The notes under the pieces are model-generated. The model did no database searches. It was not told the DNA's origin and worked only from the letters and a program-made list of their open reading frames with translations. From Sphingobacteriaceae bacterium (lineage in GTDB: Bacteria > Bacteroidota > Bacteroidia > B-17B0 > Aurantibacillaceae), in assembly GCA_947457335.1 (NCBI GenBank), contig CANGWA010000003.1:1-47824 (forward strand): a stretch of DNA of 47,824 bases. Reading direction: 5' to 3'. The position numbers were made by a program, and so were the translations under genes. Shown here in pieces: positions 1 through 9,298 of the stretch. How positions within the stretch are numbered: the first letter of the stretch is position 1; each line of letters opens with the position of its first letter.

Positions 1-2
1 AC

Positions 3-836
3 GGATTTATTTATGTGCGCCGAAATGGTGGCTCTGACCACCAAATCGCCCCTTCGAAGCGGGTCAACATTCACACTGAAAAAGGCATGGTGACCGGCGT
101 TTTTGGCTGGCCAGCCATTCACGTGCGCGATGCCGCTAAGGAAGAATCGCCTTCCCTCAAAAATATTTTTATTGATGTAGGCGCTAAATCCGACAAAGAA
201 GTAGAAGAGATGGGCATCCACGTGGGTTGTGTGATCACCTATCCTGACGAACTCATCGAATTAAACAACCGTTATTACGTTGGCCGCGCACTCGATAACC
301 GCATTGGTGGCTTTATGATTGCAGAGGTGGCCCGCTTGTTGAAGCAGAACAAGGATAAATTGCCCTTCGGCTTGTATATTGTCAATTCTGTTCAGGAAGA
401 AGTTGGTTTGAATGGGGCTACTATGATCGCTCGTAAAATCAATCCAAACGTTGCCATCGTCACCGATGTGTGCCACGACACCCAATCCCCGATGATGAAT
501 AAAATCACCAGCGGCGATATTGCGTGTGGTAAGGGACCAGTGGTGAGTTATGCCCCGGCCGTGCAAAACAATCTATTGAAGCTCATCATTGAAGCAGCAA
601 AGAAAAACAAAATCGATATCCAGCGGATGGCAGCCTCTCGCTCAACAGGCACCGATACCGATGCCTTTGCTTATTCTACCGATGGCATTGCTTCTGCCTT
701 AATCTCCCTTCCATTGCGCTACATGCACACCACTGTTGAAACGGTGCACAAGCAAGATGTTGAACGGGTGATCCAATTGATTTATCACTCCCTGAAATCC
801 ATCAAAAACAATCACGATTTCAGGTACATAAAATAA
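3..836 (+). CDS. M42 family metallopeptidase/aminopeptidase, 5' truncated by window edge
   Basis: Open frame continues upstream of the listed GTG to the window edge (GFIYVRRNGG...). Contains DNRIGG, VQEEVGLNGA and ASRSTGTDTDAFAYS motifs typical of M42 peptidases. Confidence 0.88.
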   Translation, partial: GFIYVRRNGGSDHQIAPSKRVNIHTEKGMVTGVFGWPAIHVRDAAKEESPSLKNIFIDVGAKSDKEVEEMGIHVGCVITYPDELIELNNRYYVGRALDNRIGGFMIAEVARLLKQNKDKLPFGLYIVNSVQEEVGLNGATMIARKINPNVAIVTDVCHDTQSPMMNKITSGDIACGKGPVVSYAPAVQNNLLKLIIEAAKKNKIDIQRMAASRSTGTDTDAFAYSTDGIASALISLPLRYMHTTVETVHKQDVERVIQLIYHSLKSIKNNHDFRYIK

Positions 837-845
837 GCGATAGAA

Positions 846-2381
846 GTGCCAATACTTGGTTCAATAATAAAAGGGGCGATTGATATTCGGTCACGCATCC
901 CCTCCAGAAAAAATGCCTACCGCCAACAGGTCAAGCAACTCAAACGGTTGCTTTCTAAAGCAGAGTACACCGCCTTTGGTATGCACTACAATTTCAGCGA
1001 ATTGCTTTTGCTGGAAGACCCTATCAAGGCGTTTCAAAAACGGGTTCCGATTTTTGATTACCAAAGTCTCTTCGATGCCTGGTGGCACCGCACGCTGAAA
1101 GGGGAGAAAGATGTGTGTTGGCCGGGCAAAATAAAATACTTTGCGCTGAGCTCTGGCACCTCCGAATCCTCCAGCAAACATATTCCCGTGACCAAGGACA
1201 TGATTAAGTCCATTCACAAGGGAACCATGAAACAAATTCTCTCCACCCGCCACTTCAACCTTAGCAAGGAACAATATGAAACAGAAATATTGTTTGTGGG
1301 AGGCAGTACGAATTTGAATTATAACGGCACGTACTTTAGTGGGGACTTGAGCGGAATTACGACAGGCACCCAGCCGAGATGGTTTCAAAACTTTACCTTG
1401 CCTGGCCCTGAGATTAGAACCCTTAAGGACTGGGAAAGCAAACTGCAGGAAATCGTTGATAACGCAAAGAACTGGGACGTAGGCTTTATATGTGGTGTGC
1501 CAGCTTGGATTCAGATTTTATTTGAACGGATCATCAAACACTATAACCTTACCACCATTCACGATGTGTGGCCGAATTTGGCAATATACGTGCATGGTGG
1601 CGTGGCCATACACCCCTACAAAAACAGCATAAACGCTTTGTGCAGCCACCCACTCATTTTCCTCGACACCTACATGGCTTCTGAAGGATTTTTAGCGTAT
1701 CAAGAGCGACCAAGCGAGCAACAACAAATGAAACTGATTACAGACAACAAAATGTTGTTTGAATTTGTTCCCTTCAACGAATCTAATTTTGACCCAGACG
1801 GTAACATTAAACCCGACGCGCAAGCATTGACGATTACTGAAGTGGATGAAAATACCGAGTACGCTGTGGTGATCTCTAATTGCGCAGGTGCTTGGCGTTA
1901 CTTAATCGGTGACACGCTACGCTTCACTGATTCCAATCAATGCGAAATATTAATTACAGGTAGGACAAAACATTTCTTGAGTTTATGTGGCGAGCATTTG
2001 AGTGTGGACAATATGAACCAAGCGGTGAAACTGGTGTCTGAAGAATTAGGCATTACCATCAATGAATATTGTGTGGCTGGCGAACCATTTGAAGGTTTGT
2101 TCTCTCACCATTGGTACATTGGTACCGATAAACCCGTGGATTCGCAATTAGTGCGGAAAAAATTAGACGACCATCTAAAAGTACTCAACGACGATTATGC
2201 TGTTGAAAGACAACACGCCCTCAAGGAAATTGTGGTAGAAATATTACCCAACCAAACGTTTATTGATTTTCTAGCGAGTAAGAATAAGCTGGGGGGACAA
2301 AGTAAGTTTCCACGTGTCATGAAAGGCAAGCACCTTAATGACTGGAATGCATTTATTAAATCCATAAAATCCCAGCAGTGA
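846..2381 (+). CDS. GH3 auxin-responsive promoter family protein (acyl-adenylate/amidosynthetase fold)
   Basis: 511 aa, GTG start. FALSSGTSES adenylate-forming motif plus YMASEGFLAYQ and WRYLIGDTLRFTD segments resemble the GH3 family. Confidence 0.85.
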   Translation: MPILGSIIKGAIDIRSRIPSRKNAYRQQVKQLKRLLSKAEYTAFGMHYNFSELLLLEDPIKAFQKRVPIFDYQSLFDAWWHRTLKGEKDVCWPGKIKYFALSSGTSESSSKHIPVTKDMIKSIHKGTMKQILSTRHFNLSKEQYETEILFVGGSTNLNYNGTYFSGDLSGITTGTQPRWFQNFTLPGPEIRTLKDWESKLQEIVDNAKNWDVGFICGVPAWIQILFERIIKHYNLTTIHDVWPNLAIYVHGGVAIHPYKNSINALCSHPLIFLDTYMASEGFLAYQERPSEQQQMKLITDNKMLFEFVPFNESNFDPDGNIKPDAQALTITEVDENTEYAVVISNCAGAWRYLIGDTLRFTDSNQCEILITGRTKHFLSLCGEHLSVDNMNQAVKLVSEELGITINEYCVAGEPFEGLFSHHWYIGTDKPVDSQLVRKKLDDHLKVLNDDYAVERQHALKEIVVEILPNQTFIDFLASKNKLGGQSKFPRVMKGKHLNDWNAFIKSIKSQQ

Positions 2382-3016
2382 TATTTGCATTAATCTCCCA
2401 AACTATATTGCTGGTATTGTTGCTAACGTTTTCGTTCGGCCCTGCTTTTTTTGCACTCATCAACATTGGCATCAAGTACGGTTACCGCGTTGGTTCTTGG
2501 TTAGCGGTTGGTGTGGTATTAAGTGATTTTTTATTGTGCATGCTGATGATAAAGCTGGTGTCGATTGGTTCGACCAGTTTTATGGACGACCCCAAAACAT
2601 TAAAGTTCATGGGGGTATTAGCGGGTGTGATACTTATTGTGTTTGGTTCGTTGTACCTGCGTAAACCAGTTGTATCAACCGATGCAACTATCGAGATCAC
2701 GGCGCCTTCTCCAAAATCGATGTTGTTAAAGGGACTGCTGCTCAATACCGTTAATCCAAGTGTCTGGCTGTTGTGGTTGACGTATGTGACCAATACGAGT
2801 CAAGAGTTTTCCTTCTCTAACCGCAAACTCATTATCTATTTTGGTTCTGTTTTATTGATGGTGTTGATGATTGAGTTTGCCAAGGTATCGCTAGCCGACA
2901 AATTGAAACGCAGCCTTACTCAAAACATCATGCAAAAGATCAACACCATTACAGGCATCTTGTTAATGGGCTTTGGTTTAATTCTGATCTATAAATACTA
3001 TTTTGCCAGCAGATGA
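2378..3016 (+). CDS. LysE family translocator
   Basis: Multi-TM protein with LysE-like GPAFFALINIGIKYGYRVG N-terminus. GTG start overlaps the preceding stop (GTGA). Confidence 0.8.
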   Translation: MIFALISQTILLVLLLTFSFGPAFFALINIGIKYGYRVGSWLAVGVVLSDFLLCMLMIKLVSIGSTSFMDDPKTLKFMGVLAGVILIVFGSLYLRKPVVSTDATIEITAPSPKSMLLKGLLLNTVNPSVWLLWLTYVTNTSQEFSFSNRKLIIYFGSVLLMVLMIEFAKVSLADKLKRSLTQNIMQKINTITGILLMGFGLILIYKYYFASR

Positions 3017-3285
3017 CAGACGAAGAGATTGAACGCTTTCGGCAGAAACTTCAGGAAACGTTAACCTTTCCTACCGTTTACATGTATAAGTTCATTGTGC
3101 CAAGTGAGCACAAAAAAATAGCCCTTGTTGAAAATTTATTTGAGGGGGATACGGACATTCATCACAAAGACAGTCGTAACGGCCGCTACGTGAGCATCAC
3201 CGCTAAACAAGTGGTGATGGGTGTAGATGAAATCATTGCTATTTACAAAGGCGCCCTTAAAATAGAAGGGATTATGTTTTTATAA
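3013..3285 (+). CDS. DUF493 family protein
   Basis: 90 aa with FPTVYMYKFIVP and DSRNGRYVSITA pattern of the DUF493/YbeD-like family. Start overlaps LysE stop (ATGA). Confidence 0.8.
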   Translation: MTDEEIERFRQKLQETLTFPTVYMYKFIVPSEHKKIALVENLFEGDTDIHHKDSRNGRYVSITAKQVVMGVDEIIAIYKGALKIEGIMFL

Positions 3286-4145
3286 TGATCACACTGCTAT
3301 CGGATAAACTAACTGTTGAGGTATCCGCAATGGGTGCCGAAATTACTTCAATAAAAACACCAGGTGGCAGTGAGTTTCTTTGGCAAGCCGGAGAGGCCTG
3401 GAAACGACACGCTCCAGTATTGTTTCCAATTGTAGGGCGATTGAAGGGGGATGCGTATTCGTATCAGCAACAGGCGTACACGCTCTCACAGCATGGCTTT
3501 GCAAGGGATATGAAGTTTTCTGTGCTGGGTGCAGAGCCGGATCATTGCTTACTGTTGTTAATGGATTCGCCTGCAACACGCGAAAAATACCCGTTTCCTT
3601 TTGAATTGGAAATTTCACACCAACTCAAACGAAACGAACTAGAAACGGTGTACACCATCAACAATCCCGGTCGACAACCCTTGCCATTTAGCATTGGTGC
3701 CCACCCAGGCTTTCGCTGTCCGATCGAACCACACGAATCGTTTGAAGATTACTACCTTTTGTTTGAAAAGGAAGAATATCAGTTGACGCAACTTAATGGT
3801 GGATTGCGGACGAATGAAACAACGCCATTAAAAGTACCTGGGAAGAAATTAAAATTGACGGCGGAATTGTTTGCTAAGGACGCCTTGGTGTTTGAAGGAG
3901 CACAGCTGAATACCATTACGCTTGCTTCTTCTCGGAGCAACCGCCGCATTACCATGCGCGCGAATCAATGGCCGTATTTTGGCATTTGGACCAAGCCGGG
4001 ACAAAAAGAATTTATTTGTTTAGAGCCGTGGTATGGTATTGCTGATCACGAAAACCACTCGGGTGCACTTGACAAAAAGGAAGGGTTGCAGTGGTTGGAA
4101 GCGGGGGAATCTTTTTCGTGTTTTTTTAGCACGGCATTTATTTGA
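3285..4145 (+). CDS. aldose 1-epimerase family protein
   Basis: Galactose-mutarotase-like motifs: FLWQAGEAWKRHAPVLFPIVGRL, SIGAHPGFRCP, CLEPWYGIADH. Confidence 0.88.
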   Translation: MITLLSDKLTVEVSAMGAEITSIKTPGGSEFLWQAGEAWKRHAPVLFPIVGRLKGDAYSYQQQAYTLSQHGFARDMKFSVLGAEPDHCLLLLMDSPATREKYPFPFELEISHQLKRNELETVYTINNPGRQPLPFSIGAHPGFRCPIEPHESFEDYYLLFEKEEYQLTQLNGGLRTNETTPLKVPGKKLKLTAELFAKDALVFEGAQLNTITLASSRSNRRITMRANQWPYFGIWTKPGQKEFICLEPWYGIADHENHSGALDKKEGLQWLEAGESFSCFFSTAFI

Positions 4146-4736
4146 TTACTGGTAGCCCTTCATCATTCGCGCAACATACTTTCCAATTACATCAAATTCG
4201 AGATTAACCCGGTCTCCTTTTTTTAAGGTCCCAAATCCAGTATGCTCTAAAGTAAAGGGGATAATGTGGACAGAAAACAATCCTGGCTCAGAGCGCACGA
4301 CCGTGAGGCTGACCCCATTTACCGTGATGCTTCCTTTTTCAACCGTGATGTGGGTGGGCTCTTGTTCGTACTGGAACACAAATTCGGTACTACCGTTCAA
4401 ATCATTGATTTCAATGCAGGTAGCGGTGGTGTCTACGTGCCCTTGTACAATGTGTCCATCGAGTCGTCCGCCTGCCACCATGCACCGTTCAAGATTCACA
4501 GCGTTGTTTACCTTTAAATCACCAAGCGCAGTGCGCTGCAATGTTTCTTGAATGGCGGTAACTTTGTACTGGTTGCCGTTAATAGCAACTACCGTCAGGC
4601 ATACACCGTTGTGTGCAACACTTTGATCAATTTTAAGTTCAGCGGTCAAGGGGCATTCGAACCAATAGTGCTTATTCGTTCCCTCTTCGGTGCAGTTTTT
4701 TAAAACTGCTTTCGTTTCAATAATTCCAGTAAACAT
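4146..4736 (-). CDS. ribE: riboflavin synthase (alpha subunit)
   Basis: MFTGIIE N-terminus. Duplicated lumazine-binding domains (VAHNGVCLTVV / ITVNGVSLTVV) and GHIVQGHVD. Confidence 0.95.
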   Translation of the reverse strand: MFTGIIETKAVLKNCTEEGTNKHYWFECPLTAELKIDQSVAHNGVCLTVVAINGNQYKVTAIQETLQRTALGDLKVNNAVNLERCMVAGGRLDGHIVQGHVDTTATCIEINDLNGSTEFVFQYEQEPTHITVEKGSITVNGVSLTVVRSEPGLFSVHIIPFTLEHTGFGTLKKGDRVNLEFDVIGKYVARMMKGYQ

Positions 4737-5944
4737 TATTCGCGAATTAATTGTTCGATGAATTGTTCGGTGTGGCGGGTGAAAGCGGCGTACACTTCGC
4801 CAGTAGCGGGACCACTAAAGCCGGTGTGGACTTTTACAGCTTGGTGTGCACGGTTTAAAAAGATAGTCGTTGGAAAGGCGGCCACTTCACTGAGCCAGGG
4901 TAAGGCAAGCGTAGCTGCGTTTTTCCCACTTTTTCCAGATAAAAGCACTTGGTAGGTAATGCCGGTACGCGTGGCCATACGGCTTACTTGCGCTTGACTC
5001 TTTTCAAAGTCCTCGCTTTTCTCAAAACAAATCGCCACCACTTCTAGTCCCTTTGCTTGGTACTGTTTATACAGTGCACTGAGGTAGCGGGATTCATCCA
5101 AGCAATTAGGACACCAGCTCCCCATCAATTGAATAATGACGGGTTTGTTTTTGTAACGTTCATCGCTTAAAGCAACCGTTTCACCCTTCAGGTTTTTAAA
5201 CGTGAAGGCAATAGGCGTGTCTTTTTTAACGAATGAAATATTTTCAGGATCGCGCAGTTTGAAATCAGCATTGCGTCGTGCTGTCCATGTTTCTTGATAA
5301 TGCCGTCCACTGCGAAACGAGCCCTTCAAACTGCCGTCGTCTTGCAAAACGGCATGAAACAAGTAAGCATGGTTGCCGTCGAAACATGCAAGCCACAATT
5401 CTTTTCCGCTCACACAGCCTTCTAAAAAGCGGTAATCGCCTGTTTCAGTGAGAAACGTGCCATACACTTCATTGGTTTTTGTACCCTTTCTAAACACGCC
5501 AATGGCGGGAGTTTTGGCTTCATCCTGCCCAAAATAAACTTCCCATTGACCTTCGTAAGCAAACGCTGCGGGGGCAGTATTTTTAAACAACGCTTCAGCG
5601 GTTAGGTTAGCAGAAAAAGGAATGGAGTTGTCGGTGGTGCGGTAGTGGTTGATCCACACACCGCTCAACTGTGAGCCCTTAGCAACAAATTGCAACTCTG
5701 TATCAAACTCCGGCATTTTTGCTACGAGCGTGTCGTGTGTGTAATGAATATCATCTACCACAAAACGGTCTTCAGCGTTTGAAATAAGGAGTACTGGTTC
5801 ACCTGCCTGCAATTTAATTTCCAAATGAAAAGGAAGCTCAACCTGTTCTGCCAATTGAAGTGTGGCACGGTAATGACCCGGTGTGATATTAGCAGCGGTT
5901 GCGGACATGGACAAAAGCAGAAAGAGGTAACGGACTAATTTCAT
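4736..5944 (-). CDS. TlpA-family thioredoxin-like disulfide reductase, exported
   Basis: N-terminal signal peptide. C-terminal thioredoxin fold with IIQLMGSWCPNCLDE motif. Confidence 0.85.
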   Translation of the reverse strand: MKLVRYLFLLLSMSATAANITPGHYRATLQLAEQVELPFHLEIKLQAGEPVLLISNAEDRFVVDDIHYTHDTLVAKMPEFDTELQFVAKGSQLSGVWINHYRTTDNSIPFSANLTAEALFKNTAPAAFAYEGQWEVYFGQDEAKTPAIGVFRKGTKTNEVYGTFLTETGDYRFLEGCVSGKELWLACFDGNHAYLFHAVLQDDGSLKGSFRSGRHYQETWTARRNADFKLRDPENISFVKKDTPIAFTFKNLKGETVALSDERYKNKPVIIQLMGSWCPNCLDESRYLSALYKQYQAKGLEVVAICFEKSEDFEKSQAQVSRMATRTGITYQVLLSGKSGKNAATLALPWLSEVAAFPTTIFLNRAHQAVKVHTGFSGPATGEVYAAFTRHTEQFIEQLIRE

Positions 5945-6993
5945 GTTTTAGTCTGACTGAATGCTGCTAGGTTAGCGATGCGGTAAAGAATTCGTGCAGC
6001 AACATTGGCGTCCCAGTCGGTTTCACCCACACCCACTTCGTTGAGGTCAAACGCAATAATGGTGCGGCCACTGAGAACAATTTTTTCAAGCAGGTACATT
6101 ACTTGTTCAGTTTCAAAACCCCCAGCTACAGGGGTGCCAGTATTTGGACATAATTTGGGATCAAGACCATCGATGTCAAAACTCAAATAGATGTTCTGTG
6201 GCAACGTCGCTACTATGCGGTTACAGATTCTATCCCAGCTATCGCCGTTGAACTCAGCACGTTTAATGTCTCTGTCAAAAAAGGTCACCACACGTCCCCC
6301 GCTGTTTTGAATCAATTGAAGTTCTTCTTCACAGTAGTCACGTATGCCTACCTGTACCAATTTAGAAACCGCTTTTTCTTTCAGTGCATTGAACATGATG
6401 GAGGCATGAGAAAACTCAAAACCTTCATAGGCATCGCGCAAATCGGCATGAGCATCAATTTGAAGGATGGCAAACTCTTTGTTTAATTGTCCAAGCGCCT
6501 TTATCATGCCAAGTGGTGTGGAGTGGTCACCGCCCACTAAACCTACGTGTTTGTTTTGTTGGAGGTAGTGCAGGCATTTGTTGTACACCTGATCGATCAT
6601 CCATTTACAGCCAGCGTGTATGGCGTCAATATCGTTTTTTAGGGAATCAGGTTCGGCTCCGTTAGCTTGTGCCTCAATGCATTTTTCTGCAAGTGCCCTA
6701 AGCGCATCGCTCTTCGCCATCATATCAATAGGCAGTTCGTCCATTGCAATGCCCTTCATCCACGCATCTTTCACCAAGGGGTCATAAAGATCCACTTGGT
6801 AGCTGGCTTGAAGAATGGCTTCAGGTCCCTTAGCGGTTCCGCCGCCATAACTTACCGTGACTTCCCATGGAACAGGGATGAGCACGGTGTCGGACTCTTC
6901 AAGGGTAAAGGGTAAACCATACATGCCATCGTTGACCTGTCCGATATTGTTAGGATTGAAATTTTTAATCTTTTCTTGCTTGTTCATATTCAC
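5941..6993 (-). CDS. arginase/agmatinase/formimidoylglutamase family protein
   Basis: Ureohydrolase motifs GGDHSTPLG, QIDAHADLRD, SFDIDGLDP. Confidence 0.88.
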   Translation of the reverse strand: MNMNKQEKIKNFNPNNIGQVNDGMYGLPFTLEESDTVLIPVPWEVTVSYGGGTAKGPEAILQASYQVDLYDPLVKDAWMKGIAMDELPIDMMAKSDALRALAEKCIEAQANGAEPDSLKNDIDAIHAGCKWMIDQVYNKCLHYLQQNKHVGLVGGDHSTPLGMIKALGQLNKEFAILQIDAHADLRDAYEGFEFSHASIMFNALKEKAVSKLVQVGIRDYCEEELQLIQNSGGRVVTFFDRDIKRAEFNGDSWDRICNRIVATLPQNIYLSFDIDGLDPKLCPNTGTPVAGGFETEQVMYLLEKIVLSGRTIIAFDLNEVGVGETDWDANVAARILYRIANLAAFSQTKT

Positions 6994-7361
6994 TTACACC
7001 CACTTTGAATCCATAAATCTATGACTTTTATTTCACACGAATCCAGTTGCTTTTTAGGTGGCGGCGGCATGGTAATTTGTTGTGCACCGCCAATGATTAC
7101 ACTCAACAGATCGCCCGACTGTGCCTGTGCTTTCACGTCATTCAAGTTATCGAGGTTGATGCCCCCGCTGCCGGGAGAGGCGTGGCATGGAAGGCAGTAA
7201 TTCTGCAGCAAAGGTGCCACAAAGGCGCTGTAGGTGAGGCGATTGGTGTCAGGCAATTGACAGAGCAGAGTGGTTGGGGCCGCTATCGGAGTATGGGGCA
7301 CCGGCGTTTTAGCCTTTTCACACCCTGCAACCAAGATCAAGAGAAAGTAACAGAACTTCAT
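6990..7361 (-). CDS. putative c-type cytochrome lipoprotein
   Basis: Lipobox-like LILVAGC and a CLPCH haem motif, with a following GGAQQITMPPPP Met-ligand region. Confidence 0.65.
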   Translation of the reverse strand: MKFCYFLLILVAGCEKAKTPVPHTPIAAPTTLLCQLPDTNRLTYSAFVAPLLQNYCLPCHASPGSGGINLDNLNDVKAQAQSGDLLSVIIGGAQQITMPPPPKKQLDSCEIKVIDLWIQSGCK

Positions 7362-7406
7362 TTGGCAAAGTTGCCAAGTGACTGTTAGGGGAACATCATT
7401 GAATTG

Positions 7407-8057
7407 TTAAGGAGAGAGCCGAGATTTCACCCACAAGTCGTTTTCTAACCGGTATTCGACGCGGTCGTGTAAACGGCTTTTTCGGCCTTGCCAAAACTCA
7501 AACCGATTGGCAATTAAGGTGTATCCGCCCCAGTGGTCAGGACGGGGCACGGGTTTGTCCTTAAATTGCGTAGAGAGCTGAGTGACTTTTTGTTCTAAAA
7601 ATTCACGGGAGGGAATGGGTTGACTTTGGTTGCTGGCCCAAGCGCCGATTTGCGAACTCACGGGGCGACTGTTGAAGTAGAGGTTGCTTTGTTCTGTTGG
7701 CGCCACCTCTACAGTACCCTCGATGTGTATCTGCCGCTCTAAATCTGGCCAAAAAAAGGAAATAGCAGCAAATGGATTTTCTTGAAGTTGCTTGCCTTTG
7801 CGGGAGAGGTAGTTGGTATAAAAGGTGAAACGGTTTTCTTCAAATTCCCTGAGATAAACGACGCGCGAGGTGGGCTTACCATCAGGTGAGGCGGTGCACA
7901 GGGTCATTGCCTGCACTTCTGGGGTTTGAGCGGCAACAGCCTGTTGCATCCAGATGGAAAAAAAAGCAGCAGGCGATTGTGGCATTTCAGCCTCATTTAG
8001 AGAGCCCTTCATAAAGTCTTCACGAAGATTTTTGATATGCGCTGATAACGGATCCAT
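7407..8057 (-). CDS. pdxH: pyridoxamine 5'-phosphate oxidase
   Basis: ATPDGKPTSRVVYL-like segment (TASPDGKPTSRVVYLREF), SRKGKQLQENPFAAISFFW, SQPIPSR, WGGYTLIANRFEFWQGRKSRLHDR. Start chosen at MDPLSAHIKNLR. Confidence 0.95.
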   Translation of the reverse strand: MDPLSAHIKNLREDFMKGSLNEAEMPQSPAAFFSIWMQQAVAAQTPEVQAMTLCTASPDGKPTSRVVYLREFEENRFTFYTNYLSRKGKQLQENPFAAISFFWPDLERQIHIEGTVEVAPTEQSNLYFNSRPVSSQIGAWASNQSQPIPSREFLEQKVTQLSTQFKDKPVPRPDHWGGYTLIANRFEFWQGRKSRLHDRVEYRLENDLWVKSRLSP

Positions 8058-8079
8058 AATACAAAGATGCAAAAACGAA

Positions 8080-8565
8080 TTACATCAATAAGTTTTGTTT
8101 CGAAGGAAGCGACTGGAGGTCCAGAATTTCCGCGTTAGTGATACCGTCCAAGTCATCGATGATGGATGCTGCACTGATGGCACGGTGTTCGTGTGCTTTT
8201 CCCTTCAGGGTCATAAAAAAATCGACATCGGGAAGTTCTTTTACCAAGCGAGCAGTTTCGTCAACCGCTATCCCAGAAAAAAGGCCATCGCCAGTTGATT
8301 GAATTTTACTTGCTGGGAGCAAGTTGCTGGTGTTGGAGATGAATTGAAATTCCATTTCCATGGTGTTGTTTTCGTATTCAAACACAGCGAATTGAAATTC
8401 ATGGCCATGGCTCAACGGAAAAGGTAAATTAACGGTGTATGCCAAATCAATGTTTAGTGCGCGGTTGATGTGGGCGAGCGTTTCATACAAGTTCATGCGT
8501 GTTGAAATACCGATGACGCTAAAGTCGTAGGATTCAAACGTGTTATTGAGTAAATGTTTAGCCAT
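8080..8565 (-). CDS. IPExxxVDY family protein
   Basis: Small protein directly downstream of rnc. SYDFSVIGIST and KELPDVDFFMTLKG resemble this Bacteroidota-specific family. Confidence 0.65.
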   Translation of the reverse strand: MAKHLLNNTFESYDFSVIGISTRMNLYETLAHINRALNIDLAYTVNLPFPLSHGHEFQFAVFEYENNTMEMEFQFISNTSNLLPASKIQSTGDGLFSGIAVDETARLVKELPDVDFFMTLKGKAHEHRAISAASIIDDLDGITNAEILDLQSLPSKQNLLM

Positions 8566-9295
8566 TGGCTACCTGTAATTGCTCGAGGGTGAGTTGAGCC
8601 GCTTTTTGTTCTGCTAAGCGTTTGCTATGACTTTCAAAAGTGACATAGGGCACTTGGTTAATGTGCACTTGAATGGTATAAAGTTTATTGTTACCAACTT
8701 TGACCTCGCTGAGCACTTTGTATTCAAGTACCGCTTTGTTGCGTTGGCAGTAAATTTGAAGTTGACTTTTGTAATCGTCGTTCGTGTTTACGAGTGTATC
8801 GAGGTCCACGTGCAATTTAATCACGCGTGTAATGACAAATTTACGGGTGCGTTGATAACCCAGATCGAGGTATAGAGCACCGATAAAAGCTTCGAAGGCA
8901 TCGCCAAATGCGCTTGATTTCGTTTTTTCATCGCGGTTGAGAGTTGCTTTTAAGAACACATCGAATCCAAACTTAATAGCCAGTTCACGAAGATTCTGTC
9001 CATTAACAATTTTACTGCGCAATTGTGTCAAGAAACCTTCGTCTTTATAAGGGAAGATGGAGAAGAGGTAGTCGGCTACAATTGCACCGAGAATGGCGTC
9101 ACCGAGAAACTCAAGGCGTTCGTTGCTAATGGTGGTGCCACTTTTTTTAACCGATGCACTGCTGTGTGAAAAGGCTTGGTGATAAAGGGCGATGTTTTTT
9201 GGGGTTTGCCCAGTAAGGTCCTTGATCCAATTTTTCAAATCATTATCACCCTGACCCGTCAAGGAAAGCAGTGATAGTAATTTTTTTATGGCCAA
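8558..9295 (-). CDS. rnc: ribonuclease III
   Basis: NERLEFLGDAILG signature and C-terminal dsRNA-binding domain. Confidence 0.95.
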   Translation of the reverse strand: MAIKKLLSLLSLTGQGDNDLKNWIKDLTGQTPKNIALYHQAFSHSSASVKKSGTTISNERLEFLGDAILGAIVADYLFSIFPYKDEGFLTQLRSKIVNGQNLRELAIKFGFDVFLKATLNRDEKTKSSAFGDAFEAFIGALYLDLGYQRTRKFVITRVIKLHVDLDTLVNTNDDYKSQLQIYCQRNKAVLEYKVLSEVKVGNNKLYTIQVHINQVPYVTFESHSKRLAEQKAAQLTLEQLQVANG

Positions 9296-9298
9296 GGT

